Assembly: GCA_905250075.1 (NCBI GenBank)
Contig: CAJNOP010000107.1
Location: forward strand, 551 to 64,550
Reading direction: 5' to 3'
Length of the DNA: 64,000 nt
DNA from: Rotaria sp. Silwood1
Taxonomy: Eukaryota; Rotifera; Eurotatoria; Philodinida; Philodinidae
Shown: in pieces, positions 23,413 to 34,884 of the stretch
Numbering within the stretch: the stretch's first letter is position 1
Layout of the letters: each line of letters opens with the position of its first letter
Position numbers and translations under genes: made by a program
The notes under the pieces: model-generated
The model's input: only the letters and a program-made list of their open reading frames with translations
The model's database searches: none
Told to the model about the DNA's origin: nothing

Positions 23413-24285
23413 GATTTCTGGATTCGTTGAAAAAAGTAGAATAAAATTTTTCTTTTTTTTTTATTGAGGTATACAAATGTATCTAGTTATTTTAATGATG
23501 GAAAGAAAGAAACGAATGCAATATATATATATCACAATTTCGATTAGGATGAGTCAATTTCATCGCATTTCATAGAATGAGAGGATGCCCACTATTTGTC
23601 TGATGAAATACTTCCTTTCTTCCCATCACGTCACATATGGGGGATCCTCATATACACTGTTGATGTGTCTATCAAACCAGAAATAAGAATACATGAATCA
23701 AAGTAGGAGAAGAAAGAAAAAAAGAGAGTATGACTGGTTGCTGACGAAGACATGTGAAATGGTCTAATGATTCATTTCGTTATAGTATATCGAATAGAAT
23801 AGCAAAAGCAATCAGATGTGTTTCAACGAAGAGGTTATTTGTGTCATCATGACGTGTATGTTGTTTCTCATATTGATATATGGTAAAAACCACATATGAG
23901 AAATAAAAAGAAAGAAAAAATCTAAAAGCTTAACAAAATCATTCATCTGAACATACATTAATGATTAAATGCATGGTCTCTCTTTGGGTTATTTATTTCA
24001 AGAAAAAAGAGGATAATTTGTTGTAGTTCCTCGCAATTACAAAACCTTATAACATGTCGAACAGTAGAAACTGTTAAAGTACTTAGTGTTTTGTCCAATT
24101 TATGATGGCGTAGGACCACAAATTTTTCCATGGCTTTGAAGTATGAAAAATGGGAAAACAAGTCTATATCGAGGTCTATCTCTTTCTTGATTTTTTTCTG
24201 TTTTATTTAAATAGAAAAGAAAGTAGTATAAACGAATATCTTCATAGTTGTAAGAGTTTCATCACATATAATTTATATCCAACAT
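23413..24285. other. hexokinase 5' flank, non-coding
   Basis: Holds the hexokinase promoter region, with a TA run at 23521-23532. The short frame at 23958-24161 shows no recognisable domain and is not called. Confidence 0.45.
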
Positions 24286-24392
24286 AGGGTGGGTGTGGAT
24301 GCGTGTGCGGGTGTTGATGTATGTGGATGTGAATGAAGGTGACAAGAGCATCTACATCCACATCCGCACTCCACAGCCCACTCAGATCCATA
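24286..24392. repeat. degenerate TGTGGG fold-back element
   Basis: The G arm (AGGGTGGGTGTGGATG, about 24287-24341) is separated by only a few bases from the C arm (CATCTACATCCACATCC, about 24350-24392). It can form a nearly loopless hairpin. Confidence 0.85.
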
Positions 24393-24819
24393 TTAGTTAC
24401 GCTATTGTGAGTTGTTGTTTTTTCTTTTGATTTCTAGCTTGTTGATTTTCTATGAAATACACAATTCAGATTGAACATTATGATCGACTTATGTGCTTCT
24501 TTGCGATATTCTTGGTATCTAGGTTGCATTTTCAAGTTGTTGAATATAATTTTCAATGATTTAGTAGGATTATGAACTGATACTCTTTATTTAGAATAGT
24601 AGGAATTCGATGGTTCAATGTTTTTTTCTGTAAGAAGTTTGTAATTCTTATGAAGAATTTGTGATAGCATTGAGGCTTCTGAATACATTTTTTTTGTAAA
24701 ATATGGAAATGTTATGATATTTATGTTTCATCGTGTGTCAGTTGTATTAAGGTAGATTCAAGGTATCCAATTTTTTGCAGTTTGATACGTAAAAGCAAGA
24801 CATTAGTGTGAGCTTCGGT

Positions 24820-24905
24820 GTGCTACTCAACCTAAGGAGCCCATCCACACCTACAACAACAAGAAAACTCATTAACTCAACACACTGACATCCTACTCAC
24901 ATCGT
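24820..24905. repeat. very degenerate TGTGGG-type tract
   Basis: GTGAGCTTCGGTGTG followed by CCCATCCACACCTACAAC and CTGACATCCTACTCACATC. It shows the G-then-C order but is strongly decayed. Confidence 0.4.
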
Positions 24906-25338
24906 GGACAAAAACAACAAGGGCTCCCATATACATGTCTAGTCTTTTAAACCGATATAACACTGTATATGAGGTTATATGAGAAAAGAAATGCTCAAAT
25001 TGTTGATTTCTGACTCAACACACCACATTATATGACAGTGAAAAGTGTGAAGTTTTAGTTTTTTTCGAGTGTTTCAAGTGTAATTGTTTACTCTATCGTA
25101 TAGTTTGCACATTGTGCCATTGCAAGTGCACATAACTAAACGAAGAATATCAAATCCTATGGAAAATACTAATATGATAATCAATTGATATCATATATTA
25201 CAATAAATTTTTTCAATCATCTTTTCAAGAATAAAATACTTTCAATTTTCAACAGGAATACATCAGCAATGAAGAGTTATCGCAAAAGTGTCAATCTGAA
25301 AAATGAAAGTTAGTTATACAATCTTTAATCTTCATGCA

Positions 25339-25516
25339 TCATGCAACTTGTGTCTGACATCTTCTATATTGTTCACTTGTAGACTCGTATAATACAGCAC
25401 ACTTAATTACGGTAACTATAAGTAGCGAGAGACATGTGATAGTCACACCAATAATGAGATTTCTCCATGCTGTTGGATTTGGCTTTCTCCACTGTACAAC
25501 TCCTTTTTCAATAATA
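25339..25516 (-). CDS. possible last exon of a two-span membrane protein
   Basis: The exon follows a TTATTATAG acceptor and encodes about 58 residues (IIEKGVVQWRKPNPTAW, then a hydrophobic span NLIIGVTITCLSLLIVTVI, ending CQTQVA and TGA at 25339). An exon just upstream (frame ending GSFHHYGP at a GTATGC donor near 25612) would join in phase. The first-span candidate is at 27255-27450. The family is not recognised and the full exon chain could not be resolved. Confidence 0.35.
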
Positions 25517-25619
25517 CTATAATAACAAACAGAGACTTTGCCAATCTAAAAAAAGATAAACGTTGATTGTTGAGATCGTGCAATGTATGTCAATGTTTCT
25601 GAAGCATACGGGCCATAAT

Positions 25620-27254
25620 GATGAAAACTCCCTACTGGAATGTGTACCAGTGGAATAAATAAATCCTTGTTGATCAATTTGTTTTGTAGTATTATATACA
25701 ACAGTTATAACTTCCCGGTAACAGGTATATGTGTGGGTTATTGCTAAAAAATAAGAAAATATCTTCAAATTACTGATGAATATCAGTTTTTCCATTGAGG
25801 ACATTTAATCGAAAAGTTCACTGGAAGTTGGCAAGTCTGTGAGAGATTTGTATAGTTTCGTTTGTTTTTCTCGTATAAGTTTTCAGAAAATGATTTTCAG
25901 CTTTGTCAGAAAGTCTTCTTTTGTAGAAAAAAGGCAGTATCTTTAGATCTTTTTAGAAATAATCTTCTATTGTTTAATTAGTGAAAGTGTTATATTAAGT
26001 TCCAATGGAACAGAATGACTATAATCGGCTAGACAAAATGTTATGCTTAAAATTTCAAATATGTTCCACGATTATGAAATGTTATCGATGTGAAAACAAA
26101 TGAAGACATGCAAATTATCCATTGATCCGCTACTTTGACTGAATTTGATATAAAACAGAAAAAAAATAACTATTTTCATTTTCTCTTTTATGAGCATTTT
26201 ACTAGCTGACCAGATATACAACAAAACAAATATTGACTTTCAAAACTCTAAGTATTTGGAAAATTTCTCCTATTTTTCAGTCGATGGAAACAGCTTTTGG
26301 TTTTAATAACAAGAGAGTGATTCAAATTTACTAGAAAACCAGATATGACACAGGCCAGAAATCGTGATAGATATAATTCAAAAAAACAAAGGATGAAAAG
26401 ACAAGCGAGAAAAATCGACGAGAACTCACAGAAATCGATTGTGTTTCAGGCAGAGTGATTTCAAAGAGAATAACTAGTCTGTGAATTGAAGTGATCAACA
26501 GCACAGCCTCTATTAATTTATGTCGTCATTGCGGTCGTCCACTCACAGTTCGAACAACGTTGAATGTCTGAACGGTAAAATAACGGTGCTATCTCATAAA
26601 GATCTTGTCTTTTTCTCACATTCAAAGGTCACAGAGTCAAATATGACTGATCTTTACAGAAAAAGTGAAGTAATTGTTGCAAATTGAATGTTACGAGAAC
26701 GTTTTCAAGGTTAATATGAGCTATTTGAATGAAAAATAATATAGAAATCATTTCCGTCCATTTATATCGGAGAAACATTAGTTGCCGAATCTACCTGATT
26801 TAAATGCGTTAGATTATAGTTTACGAAATAAACAGACTGAATATATGGATTCGAAACTAAATATCAGAAGAAGCAACATTCATACATGAAATAAAACATT
26901 CTCTAAAAGGAGTCAAAAAAGAAAATTATATTACATCATGTATTTAATTTGACTGTACGATTGCGTTTGATTTAAAACAATGAGAAGACTATTTTCGCTG
27001 AATTCACGATACTATGTATTTTCTGGAAAATTACAAGTATCATCTTTTGATAAGAAAAGATGTTTTAATCAAGCGAAAAAAATATCGAAAAGAAGTTTTC
27101 AAAATAATACAAGTGAATAATTATTTATGAACCACCCATTACTTTGAAACAATATAATTCCCAGTGTTTTTCTTCTTTCTTTCTTACAGGATGTTCACAC
27201 TATATATTTTCTCGAATAAATCTAGTCTGAGAAAAGAAGACTCACTTGACTTAC
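25620..27254. other. AT-rich sequence between the possible membrane-protein exons
   Basis: A further exon may lie in 25612-25720. The rest shows nothing I recognise. If 27255-27450 and 25339-25516 belong to one gene this is mainly intron. Confidence 0.3.
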
Positions 27255-27450
27255 TCTCACTTGTTCGGTAACACTTTTCCGATTTGACGAATGTCGACAG
27301 AATTCGACATAGACTATTTAAATACGTTTTTCTCTTGTAATGCTCATTCGCATACACAACGAGTAGACTCAATATGATTAAAAGCGAAATAATTGCCAGA
27401 CACCCACAGCCGCCTATATCATAATATTTACTCTCCCTGTCGACTTTCAT
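27255..27450 (-). CDS. possible first exon of a membrane protein
   Basis: Begins MKVDRESKYYDIGG, followed by a strong hydrophobic span (CLAIISLLIILSLLVVYA), then a Lys/Arg- and Cys-containing segment (SLCRILSTFVKSEKCYRTSE) ending at a good GTAAGT donor at 27254-27249. It is compatible with the N-terminal cytosolic end and first span of a two-span protein whose last exon could be 25339-25516. Family unknown. Confidence 0.35.
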
Positions 27451-27480
27451 ATTGTCGTCTTTGACTATCAGACCAATCAA

Positions 27481-28430
27481 GAAGAGAAGTGATTAGATTG
27501 AATAAAACAAGTTGTTTTACTAATACGTCCCTTGAAAATAATTTGAGGAATCTAACTGTTGAATAGTAAAAAGAATAAATTTACTAAGACTTATATAGTA
27601 TTTTTATGTTAAATACGAAGTTTTCCATATCACACGTCTATCTCCGTTGTTATCATTCTACAGTCAACAATAACAACGAAATAACAAAGTGGACTGACGT
27701 CATATCAAAGTCAAAATGAATTATAGAGAATACCTTTCAACGATTCTTTACTGAATTACGTAAAAGTCTGTTGACTAATAAGAATGTTCGTTTTCAAGAA
27801 ATCTTCACTTTCATTTCACACATCACAACGTTTATTTTCAATTAAATGGAGCTTTTTATCGAAGTTTTGCATGTTCCGCATAGCACTCAAGGTACTTACC
27901 ACCAAACCAGTCAATAAATCAACACCAATAAGACTGAACAACCAGTTTCTTTACCTTCAAAGTGTAAGTAATGGCTGATAAAGGACTCATGCTCGCACTC
28001 TCCAATGAACGATGACGACCGTATTTTTTTGTTAACAACAATCTTCTTGAAGTACTCTAAATAGATTTCATTTCCACTATGATTGAGATATTGTCAGTGA
28101 AGCTATTAAAGACGATTTCTTACTTTTTCATATCAATTAATATGAATATTATTTGCTTCTGAAAATTGAAAATTGTATTGTGCATGATTTTAATCTCGAC
28201 TGTAAACTTGGTATTTCTATTCTGAACTAAAAATCTACAAAGCATTAGAAGATCCACCTTGATAACTGTCAAGTAGAAGACACTTTTCGAAAATCCATTT
28301 TTATTATTTATGTCCATGATAATATTTAGATTCAATATGGATAATATACATCTTAACTTGTTTGTCAAAAGTTAGGCTAAACGTTGATGTATAAGAGAAA
28401 AAAACTGCAGTTAATTGAGAGTATGAACTT
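27481..28430. other. AT-rich non-coding stretch
   Basis: Short frames at 27784 and 28120 have no recognisable content. Nothing else seen. Confidence 0.4.
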
Positions 28431-28432
28431 GT

Positions 28433-28575
28433 TGATGTGGATACGGATGTGTAGAGCTATCATGATATCGTGGTGTAGATGGAAGTGTTATCCATGGAGA
28501 AAAAAGAATGAAAAAGCACAGGGTGTAGCGTGTAAATCAAGATAAGGTTAACACTCACATTCACATCCATGTTCA
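28433..28575. repeat. degenerate TGTGGG-type fold-back element
   Basis: G-rich GTTGATGTGGATACGGATGTG and, further on, GTGGTGTAGATGGAAGTG, followed by C-rich CACTCACATTCACATCCATG. It is decayed, with a long spacer. Confidence 0.5.
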
Positions 28576-28831
28576 TTAGACATATTCAATGATTGAATGT
28601 TGTTTTATGCTTTTATCACGGTTATTTGATAAAATAAATCCGAGTTCATTAAAATTAAATTCAAAATATGTTCAAAATCTTGATCTTGATTCATGAGGAT
28701 ATTGTTGAAATAGCAGCTGCATTAGAAGATAAATTTTGAACGGAAACTTCTGATTGTGATTCGGATCATTTTCCTGTATTGTCACGTATTATTCAATCTC
28801 CATGTGCCAGATATGATGTTTATGAACATAG

Positions 28832-28941
28832 AGGGTGGGTGTGGGTGAATGAGTGCGGATGTGGATGTGGTTGTCTGTTTATTCTTCACCCACATCCACA
28901 TCTACACACCAACACGCACATTCATACCCACACCACACCCT
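28832..28941. repeat. TGTGGG fold-back element downstream of intact ART-TPR gene
   Basis: G arm 28832-28870 (AGGGTGGGTGTGGGTG at its start), C arm 28887-28941 ending CACACCCT. The element is flanked by ATAG on both sides, a possible 4-bp target duplication. It lies about 190 bp beyond the ART-TPR stop codon. Confidence 0.88.
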
Positions 28942-29128
28942 ATAGACTGATAACGAATACAGCTCAATGATTTCAATGACAGACAATCCTTCTGCTCGTA
29001 GTACAGCTAACGATCGCAAATTGGCTAATACTTGCTCTCTGTTAAACAATTGGAATGAGGATATTGGTGAGCGTCAAGAAGTCTCTCAGTCTCATATTTT
29101 TACTCTCATTATTAATATTCAAATGTGT

Positions 29129-31000
29129 TTAGTTCAGTCTTTCTGTTACAAGTTTTATATGTTCACTATATGTTTGAATATTTTCATGATCAGGTGGTAG
29201 TGATTGTAATCCAATATCCAGTGCTTTTTCAAAATTTTGTAATGCTGTTTTATAGTCACCTTTACCAAGATAAATGCCTCCTATGTTATTGTATGTTGCA
29301 GCAATTCTGAAATGATTTGACGGTAAAATTTTCAATTGGATTTTAAGCGTACACTGCAGCTCTTCTAGTGCCTTATTAAAATCTTCATTATCTTCAAATA
29401 TTCCACTCATATCTGTGTGTAATGTTGCAGATAATAAAAGACTTGGTAATGTTGGATTATTATGGCAAATTTCAAAAGCTTTGGTAAAATATTTCAATGC
29501 AGTTTTATTATCGTTGTTTTCATAATATAATGAACCCATATTATGATATAAATTCGCATACAGAATATCGTTTTCTGATACTTTTTGCATTTGATAAGTT
29601 TCATATGATTTTGTGTAATATTTTAATGCTTTTTTATTATGACCCATATCGTTGTATAATACTCCCATATTATTAAAAATTATTGGAACTCCCCAATGAT
29701 CTTCTGGTAATTCATTCAGTATCATTTGATAATATCGTTCCGCTTTCTCATAATCTCCCCTTTGGCCTAATAGTAAGCCTAATGTACCAATATTTGATAT
29801 ACTTGTAGTTGAATTCGTTTTCAAATAATTGAATAACATTTCTATTTCTTTATTTACTACTGATTCATTTAATATCAGTTTAACTTGCCAAACCATACCA
29901 TCTTCAACTAATAGTTCAACTGATTGAATCTTGAATATTATTCCCATTGATAATAGTATTTCTTCTTCTCCCATGCCAAAATAACTCCTATCTTTTATAT
30001 CAGCTAATGGTTTACTTTTAGTAGCAACATTCTTATCAAGCGTAATTTCAAATAATATGGATTCATACGATGGTCTATTAGAACCATTTCCAGCGTATGT
30101 TAACGCTAAGTCTTTTATTCGAGTTGTTGATAAATATGTATTCATTGAAATAAGACCATTCACATTGTTTTTTATTTTTTCTAATTCGTCACAACTTATA
30201 CTTTGTCCACGGTAGACAATCAATGTTTCTTCTAATGATGAAATATTTTCGTTATATAACTGGTTCAATTGTACATAAAGATCTGTTATGAAAAAGCGAT
30301 ATTTAAAAATGGTATCAATATCCTGTGTACGTAGCGCTTTGTTTAGCTGCTTGTATAGAAAACTATCACGTGTATACCATAAAACAGCAAGATCTGGTTT
30401 ATAGGTTTTTTCAAACTCGTCAATAATCTCTAACTGCTTGGTGTTTCCAGCATATTGTAGTCGACAATCATTTAACATCATCGCTTTCCCATTAGTTGGA
30501 GGTAGTTGAATTAAAACGTCTAGAAGCAATTGAGTCCACATAAACATAGTATATTCCTTGTTTAAAGCACAAATCGATTTTTCATTGGTTATACATATTG
30601 GTGTCAGACTGTTTAAATGTAATTTTATGTCTTGTTTTAGTTTTGCGATAAGTTGATTTTTATTTGAGAATATCCCATGAAGTTTTGAAATATTTATTAG
30701 CTGGCATGTGTCACTAGACTTATTATTCGAATATAGAATGTAAATGAATACAATCTGCTTAATTTCAAACACCAGTGGAATAAATGTTTCGCATATTGAA
30801 CCAGCCACAATGAGAAAGACATGTTCATTTGCCATAATACCATGAATACATTCATCAGTATCATTATATATTTCTATATAATTATTACATTCTCGTAAAT
30901 TAGTTTTCGTATCAAAATAATCATCCCTATTTTCATGAATCCGATCAACATCAAGCCATACAATAGTTAGATCTTCAAGATTTTTCATTAATGAAGCCAT
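29129..31000 (-). CDS. intact ART-TPR protein (N-terminal domain, ADP-ribosyltransferase, TPR), 623 aa
   Basis: Predicted cytosolic NAD-dependent arginine mono-ADP-ribosyltransferase. Start MASLMKNLE at 31000 is the first ATG in frame. Residues about 10-130 form the Rossmann-like N-terminal domain shared with the two broken relatives (IVWLDVD, DECIHGI, VFLIVAGSI, FIYILYSNN). The ART domain is about 145-385, with a conserved WYTRDSFLYKQLNKALR helix, Arg264 in VYRGQS, LSTT (290-293) as the S-motif and GEEEILL with E345/E347 as the ExE catalytic pair; the R-S-E triad is intact. TPRs are about 395-620 (for example NNMGVLYNDMGHNKKALKYY, NNIGGIYLGKGDYKTAL). There are no introns and no signal peptide. 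TGTGGG fold-back elements lie on both sides. The substrate is unknown. Confidence 0.93.
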   Translation of the reverse strand: MASLMKNLEDLTIVWLDVDRIHENRDDYFDTKTNLRECNNYIEIYNDTDECIHGIMANEHVFLIVAGSICETFIPLVFEIKQIVFIYILYSNNKSSDTCQLINISKLHGIFSNKNQLIAKLKQDIKLHLNSLTPICITNEKSICALNKEYTMFMWTQLLLDVLIQLPPTNGKAMMLNDCRLQYAGNTKQLEIIDEFEKTYKPDLAVLWYTRDSFLYKQLNKALRTQDIDTIFKYRFFITDLYVQLNQLYNENISSLEETLIVYRGQSISCDELEKIKNNVNGLISMNTYLSTTRIKDLALTYAGNGSNRPSYESILFEITLDKNVATKSKPLADIKDRSYFGMGEEEILLSMGIIFKIQSVELLVEDGMVWQVKLILNESVVNKEIEMLFNYLKTNSTTSISNIGTLGLLLGQRGDYEKAERYYQMILNELPEDHWGVPIIFNNMGVLYNDMGHNKKALKYYTKSYETYQMQKVSENDILYANLYHNMGSLYYENNDNKTALKYFTKAFEICHNNPTLPSLLLSATLHTDMSGIFEDNEDFNKALEELQCTLKIQLKILPSNHFRIAATYNNIGGIYLGKGDYKTALQNFEKALDIGLQSLPPDHENIQTYSEHIKLVTERLN

Positions 31001-31254
31001 CAACTACTAAAATGAATTTTGTGAATTTTCTTCAATATAATGCACTTTTATTCGATTCTCGTACTAAATATCATATATTATATCAAGTAATACGTTGTTT
31101 AATAAATGTTTGCTTTATGATTACTTCACTGTGCCCAATGAAATATCTGTTATCTCTGTTTACTCATATTATCACCAAACAGCACAAAATAAAAACGATT
31201 TTATAACATGTGATTTTGCGTTGGAAAAATGTTTCAAAACAAAGTCTTGTCTCT

Positions 31255-31495
31255 GGATGAGTGAGTGAGACAGAAGCTGAGGCTGAGAATGTAAGTGTGG
31301 GGGAACATGACAGTGCAGGTGAAGAGATGAGACCATAGGTGGTGGTGGCTGTAGAGTGTAAGCATGCGTGGGTGTATATCGATGGAAAATAGATTGACCT
31401 ACATCTGTTCGATACAAATGAATCCGAGTGTGAGTGTGGATGTGAGTGGGTATAGGTGCGTTTCAAGAGGAGACTCACACCCACATCCACACACT
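31255..31495. repeat. TGTGGG fold-back element upstream of intact ART-TPR gene
   Basis: The clear part is G arm 31425-31461 (GAGTGTGAGTGTGGATGTG) and C arm 31472-31495 (ACTCACACCCACATCCACAC). A broader degenerate G-rich stretch begins at about 31255. It starts about 255 bp upstream of the ART-TPR start codon. Confidence 0.75.
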
Positions 31496-34098
31496 AGATA
31501 TTGATTTTTGCTTTAGTTTTTACAGTCGAGAACTTTGAATGGATCATTAATTTCCAAGATTTTCATGCGTAACTTTCTTGGTCTTTGATATTTCTCTTTT
31601 AAACTTTAATAAATTTTTTTTTCAGTTTCACAAAATCGACTTTTTTAGATAGAAAATTCATCTCACAATTCCGACAATTGAATGTTGCAAAATTTTCGTT
31701 TAAACACGTTTTTTTATTAACCCACACATTGTCGACAGACTTTAAAATCATTCATTATAATGCATCGGAGAGCATTCACGTTCGCTAAAAAACGTAAGCA
31801 AATCGTTTAAGCTCGGGTTCCATACGCGGATGTGGGTTTAGATCTTTTCAATACACTCATATCTACACTTACCCTAATCAACATCATTCTTTATAAGTTG
31901 GTTAATATATATCTAATAGTGCATATGATCTACTGTAGATATCATAAATATCTAAAACTGACTCATGTACCAATGAATCCATTGATTATAATACTAGGAA
32001 TGTTAATTAAAGACAACTGAATTTCAAAAAAATGAGCGAACAGCAACAATGCAAACGAACAGTTTCTTGTCGAAATGTAGAAAATAAAAAGCTTTTTACT
32101 ATGACGTTCGATTTTCCTATTAAAAAGTAATCTAAACGAAAATTTCCACTTAACATATTTTGTATTAGTTTAGTGAGGCTAGAGAACACAGTTGAATTCC
32201 ACAATTCAGTCCCAAAGAGGCTGAGCGAACAAGGTTTTTTTTCGTTGTTTAATCGAAGGTTCATTTCTTTCAGCCATTCTTAAGATTGCTTTTGTTGAAT
32301 ATTATATTGAGTGTAACATCAAAAGCTCTTTCGATCATTATCAATCATATTATTGCCTTACAATCATGCTCCAAGTACATATGTTCGTGTGAATGCGTTA
32401 TGTTAAATGGCAACCGGATTTTTCTTCTTCATGATTTAAAAGTATCTTTGTTTTTATGTGTTATGCTAATCGTGTTAAAAATGGACTAGCTCTCACAAAT
32501 TCTTGAAATAAAATAATTGTTCATCTCTTATCCTTAACTGCATTTTTCATGTTTCGTGTTGAATAGAATTACACTAAATTAGATGACAACAAAGTTGTTA
32601 GAAACGTGACATTTTCTCTTCATAAAATTAATGATATAGTAATCCATCTGATACAGAAATATTGACATTAGAGACGAGCAATTTTGACTTCTTTTGGAAT
32701 CAGATGAGGTTCAACAGTATTTAATGTTTTCAGTCCAGAATTGGTATTAGCGATTTCAATTTTAAATCCAATTTTGAATCGCTCATTTCATGATTAAAAG
32801 ATAATTGTGAACTAAGGACGTAGACCAGTTTTTGCGATCGAAAGATTAACATTCAAACATTCAATTACGATTAATTTTTTATCTATTTTGAGATTTGAAT
32901 GACCTACTGACATGATTTAGTGTGCAAATTATGAATCTAGGCATACATTCTTTTGTATGCCAAGAATGAAACAACCTTTTTTTTTATTTGAATATTTTAC
33001 TGAGCACCGCTATTCTAGATCTTAAATGGTAATTGTCCTTTGTAAAATCTAAAAAACACTTCGATGAAGTAAAAAATGACAGGAAATGTTCTATTTCTCA
33101 ACTCTTGATAGGTAGATATCAGAGATGAACAGAGGATTATTTTTTTGTATGTTACTCTATAGAGTCTGTATACCACGTTTATTCAATATCTTGCAGTGTT
33201 TGCTTCATTTATCTACTTTTCTATCACCATGCTTTTTTTATTTTGTTGCCTCTCTGAGATTCTTAAAAATTTAAACTGATAAAGTGTGTCGAGTATAGCT
33301 CTAAATCTAAAAAGATCTACGTGAAATACCAACTTATTTACATTCTTTTTATAAATATTTTAGATTCTTCAGAAGCAAATTATTTGTGATTTCTTTTATG
33401 TGTCATTGTACCTTTATTAAGAATAATTGGCGACTCCAGTGTTTTCAACAAAGAAGGACAATTTTTATACTTAGAAAATTTGATATGTTCGTTTCTGATA
33501 TGCTTAAAAAAATGATTCCTATTAAATATATATGATTTCTATTTGATTAGTAACTGCTGGATATCAGATGGAAGATTTTAATTCTGATATAATTTTAACA
33601 ATGCTAACTGATCCTAATAGTGTATAAACCATGACTGCGTCTACTTTTCAATTTATTTAGTCCCTGTATATTGATGTTATCCATTATGATTACAATTAAA
33701 TGACAGCGATAAAACAAAGTATGATATTTTGACGCTCTTATAATGATGATTACACGTCAGAGAAGATCGTAAAATAATTAATAATTGGAATAGTACTTTA
33801 TTAATACTTATTGTTTCAATCACCACACGCAATGAAAATTGACAATAGATCAAAACTTTATTTTTCCTTTTATTAGAATCTTATAAATTAAAGCTTCGAG
33901 TCTCATAGGGAATAAACAGATTTTGTTGAATGAAAATTTAAAAGTTCTAAAATTTTCAGCTCGTAAATGTGGGACTCAACTGAGAAGCTAATTTAAAATG
34001 CAAACACATTAATGTTTTAGGCCACTAAAATAGAATTTAATCCTTGTTGATAATTAAATTTGAATCCTGTTGTCATGCAAATCAAGCTAATATTGAAT
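31496..34098. other. AT-rich intergenic region
   Basis: No gene recognised. A weak fold-back copy lies at about 31805-31877 (GCGGATGTGGGTTT then CACTCATATCTACACTTACCC). Confidence 0.5.
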
Positions 34099-34306
34099 CA
34101 GTGGCGTAGCCAGTGGTAGAGCCATTGGGCAATTGCCCATAGCTCCAAAAGTTCTTGCCCATGGATATATTGAGCTATGCAGTGCTTGAACAGTTAGTGC
34201 CCATAGATATTTTTGAAATCATAATGGTTGTACCTAGCTACCCGTAACTCAAAATAGTTCGACTGATGAATTATACATGACTCAAAAATTTCTGACCATG
34301 CCACTG
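34099..34306. mobile_element. 208-bp hAT-like MITE
   Basis: The left end CAGTGGCGTAGCCAGTGG and the right end CTGACCATGCCACTG are imperfect inverted repeats. The 8-bp flanks TATTGAAT and TGTTGGAT match at six of eight positions, consistent with an old hAT-type target duplication. Internally it repeats TTGCCCAT / TGCCCATGG / TGCCCATAG. There is no coding capacity. The fragment at 21-49 is probably related. Confidence 0.75.
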
Positions 34307-34884
34307 TGTTGGATAATGCTTTGACAAAAATATTTATTTTGAAATATTGTTTAAGATTAGAGACCAATCGATTCTAGAATGAGAAGTTTATATTCTCTTA
34401 CTTTTTTTTTGATTACATCAAACAAATCATTGTTTACAATTAACTTTTCTTTCTAATTCAAGGGTTTCAAGCATATCACATCATACACATTGTGCTATTA
34501 TCCTTAAAAGCTGGACAAAAAAGAGTTAAACATGGAACACAAGATGATTGGTTCAAACGACTTAGAATAAGCTACATACACTTTTATATGTGGCACCTAT
34601 ATGTAGCTTATCTTAACCTTTGATTGACTTCTACGATCTCATAAAATTTTATGTACGGTTCATAAATCGGACGTGATTCATTGACAGTAACAACTACATC
34701 TACAGGATAAAACAGAAGCGTCAGAACATGTGTTTCGATTTATGACATAGTAAAATATAGTCTTATTGTATTTTGAATATAATTGCTTACATGTGTGAGC
34801 AGTGAAGCATAATATACGATGTACTAATGTTTAGAGACAGAAAGAAAATAAAACATTGTTTATTCGTGCAATTATTCAAGTGAA

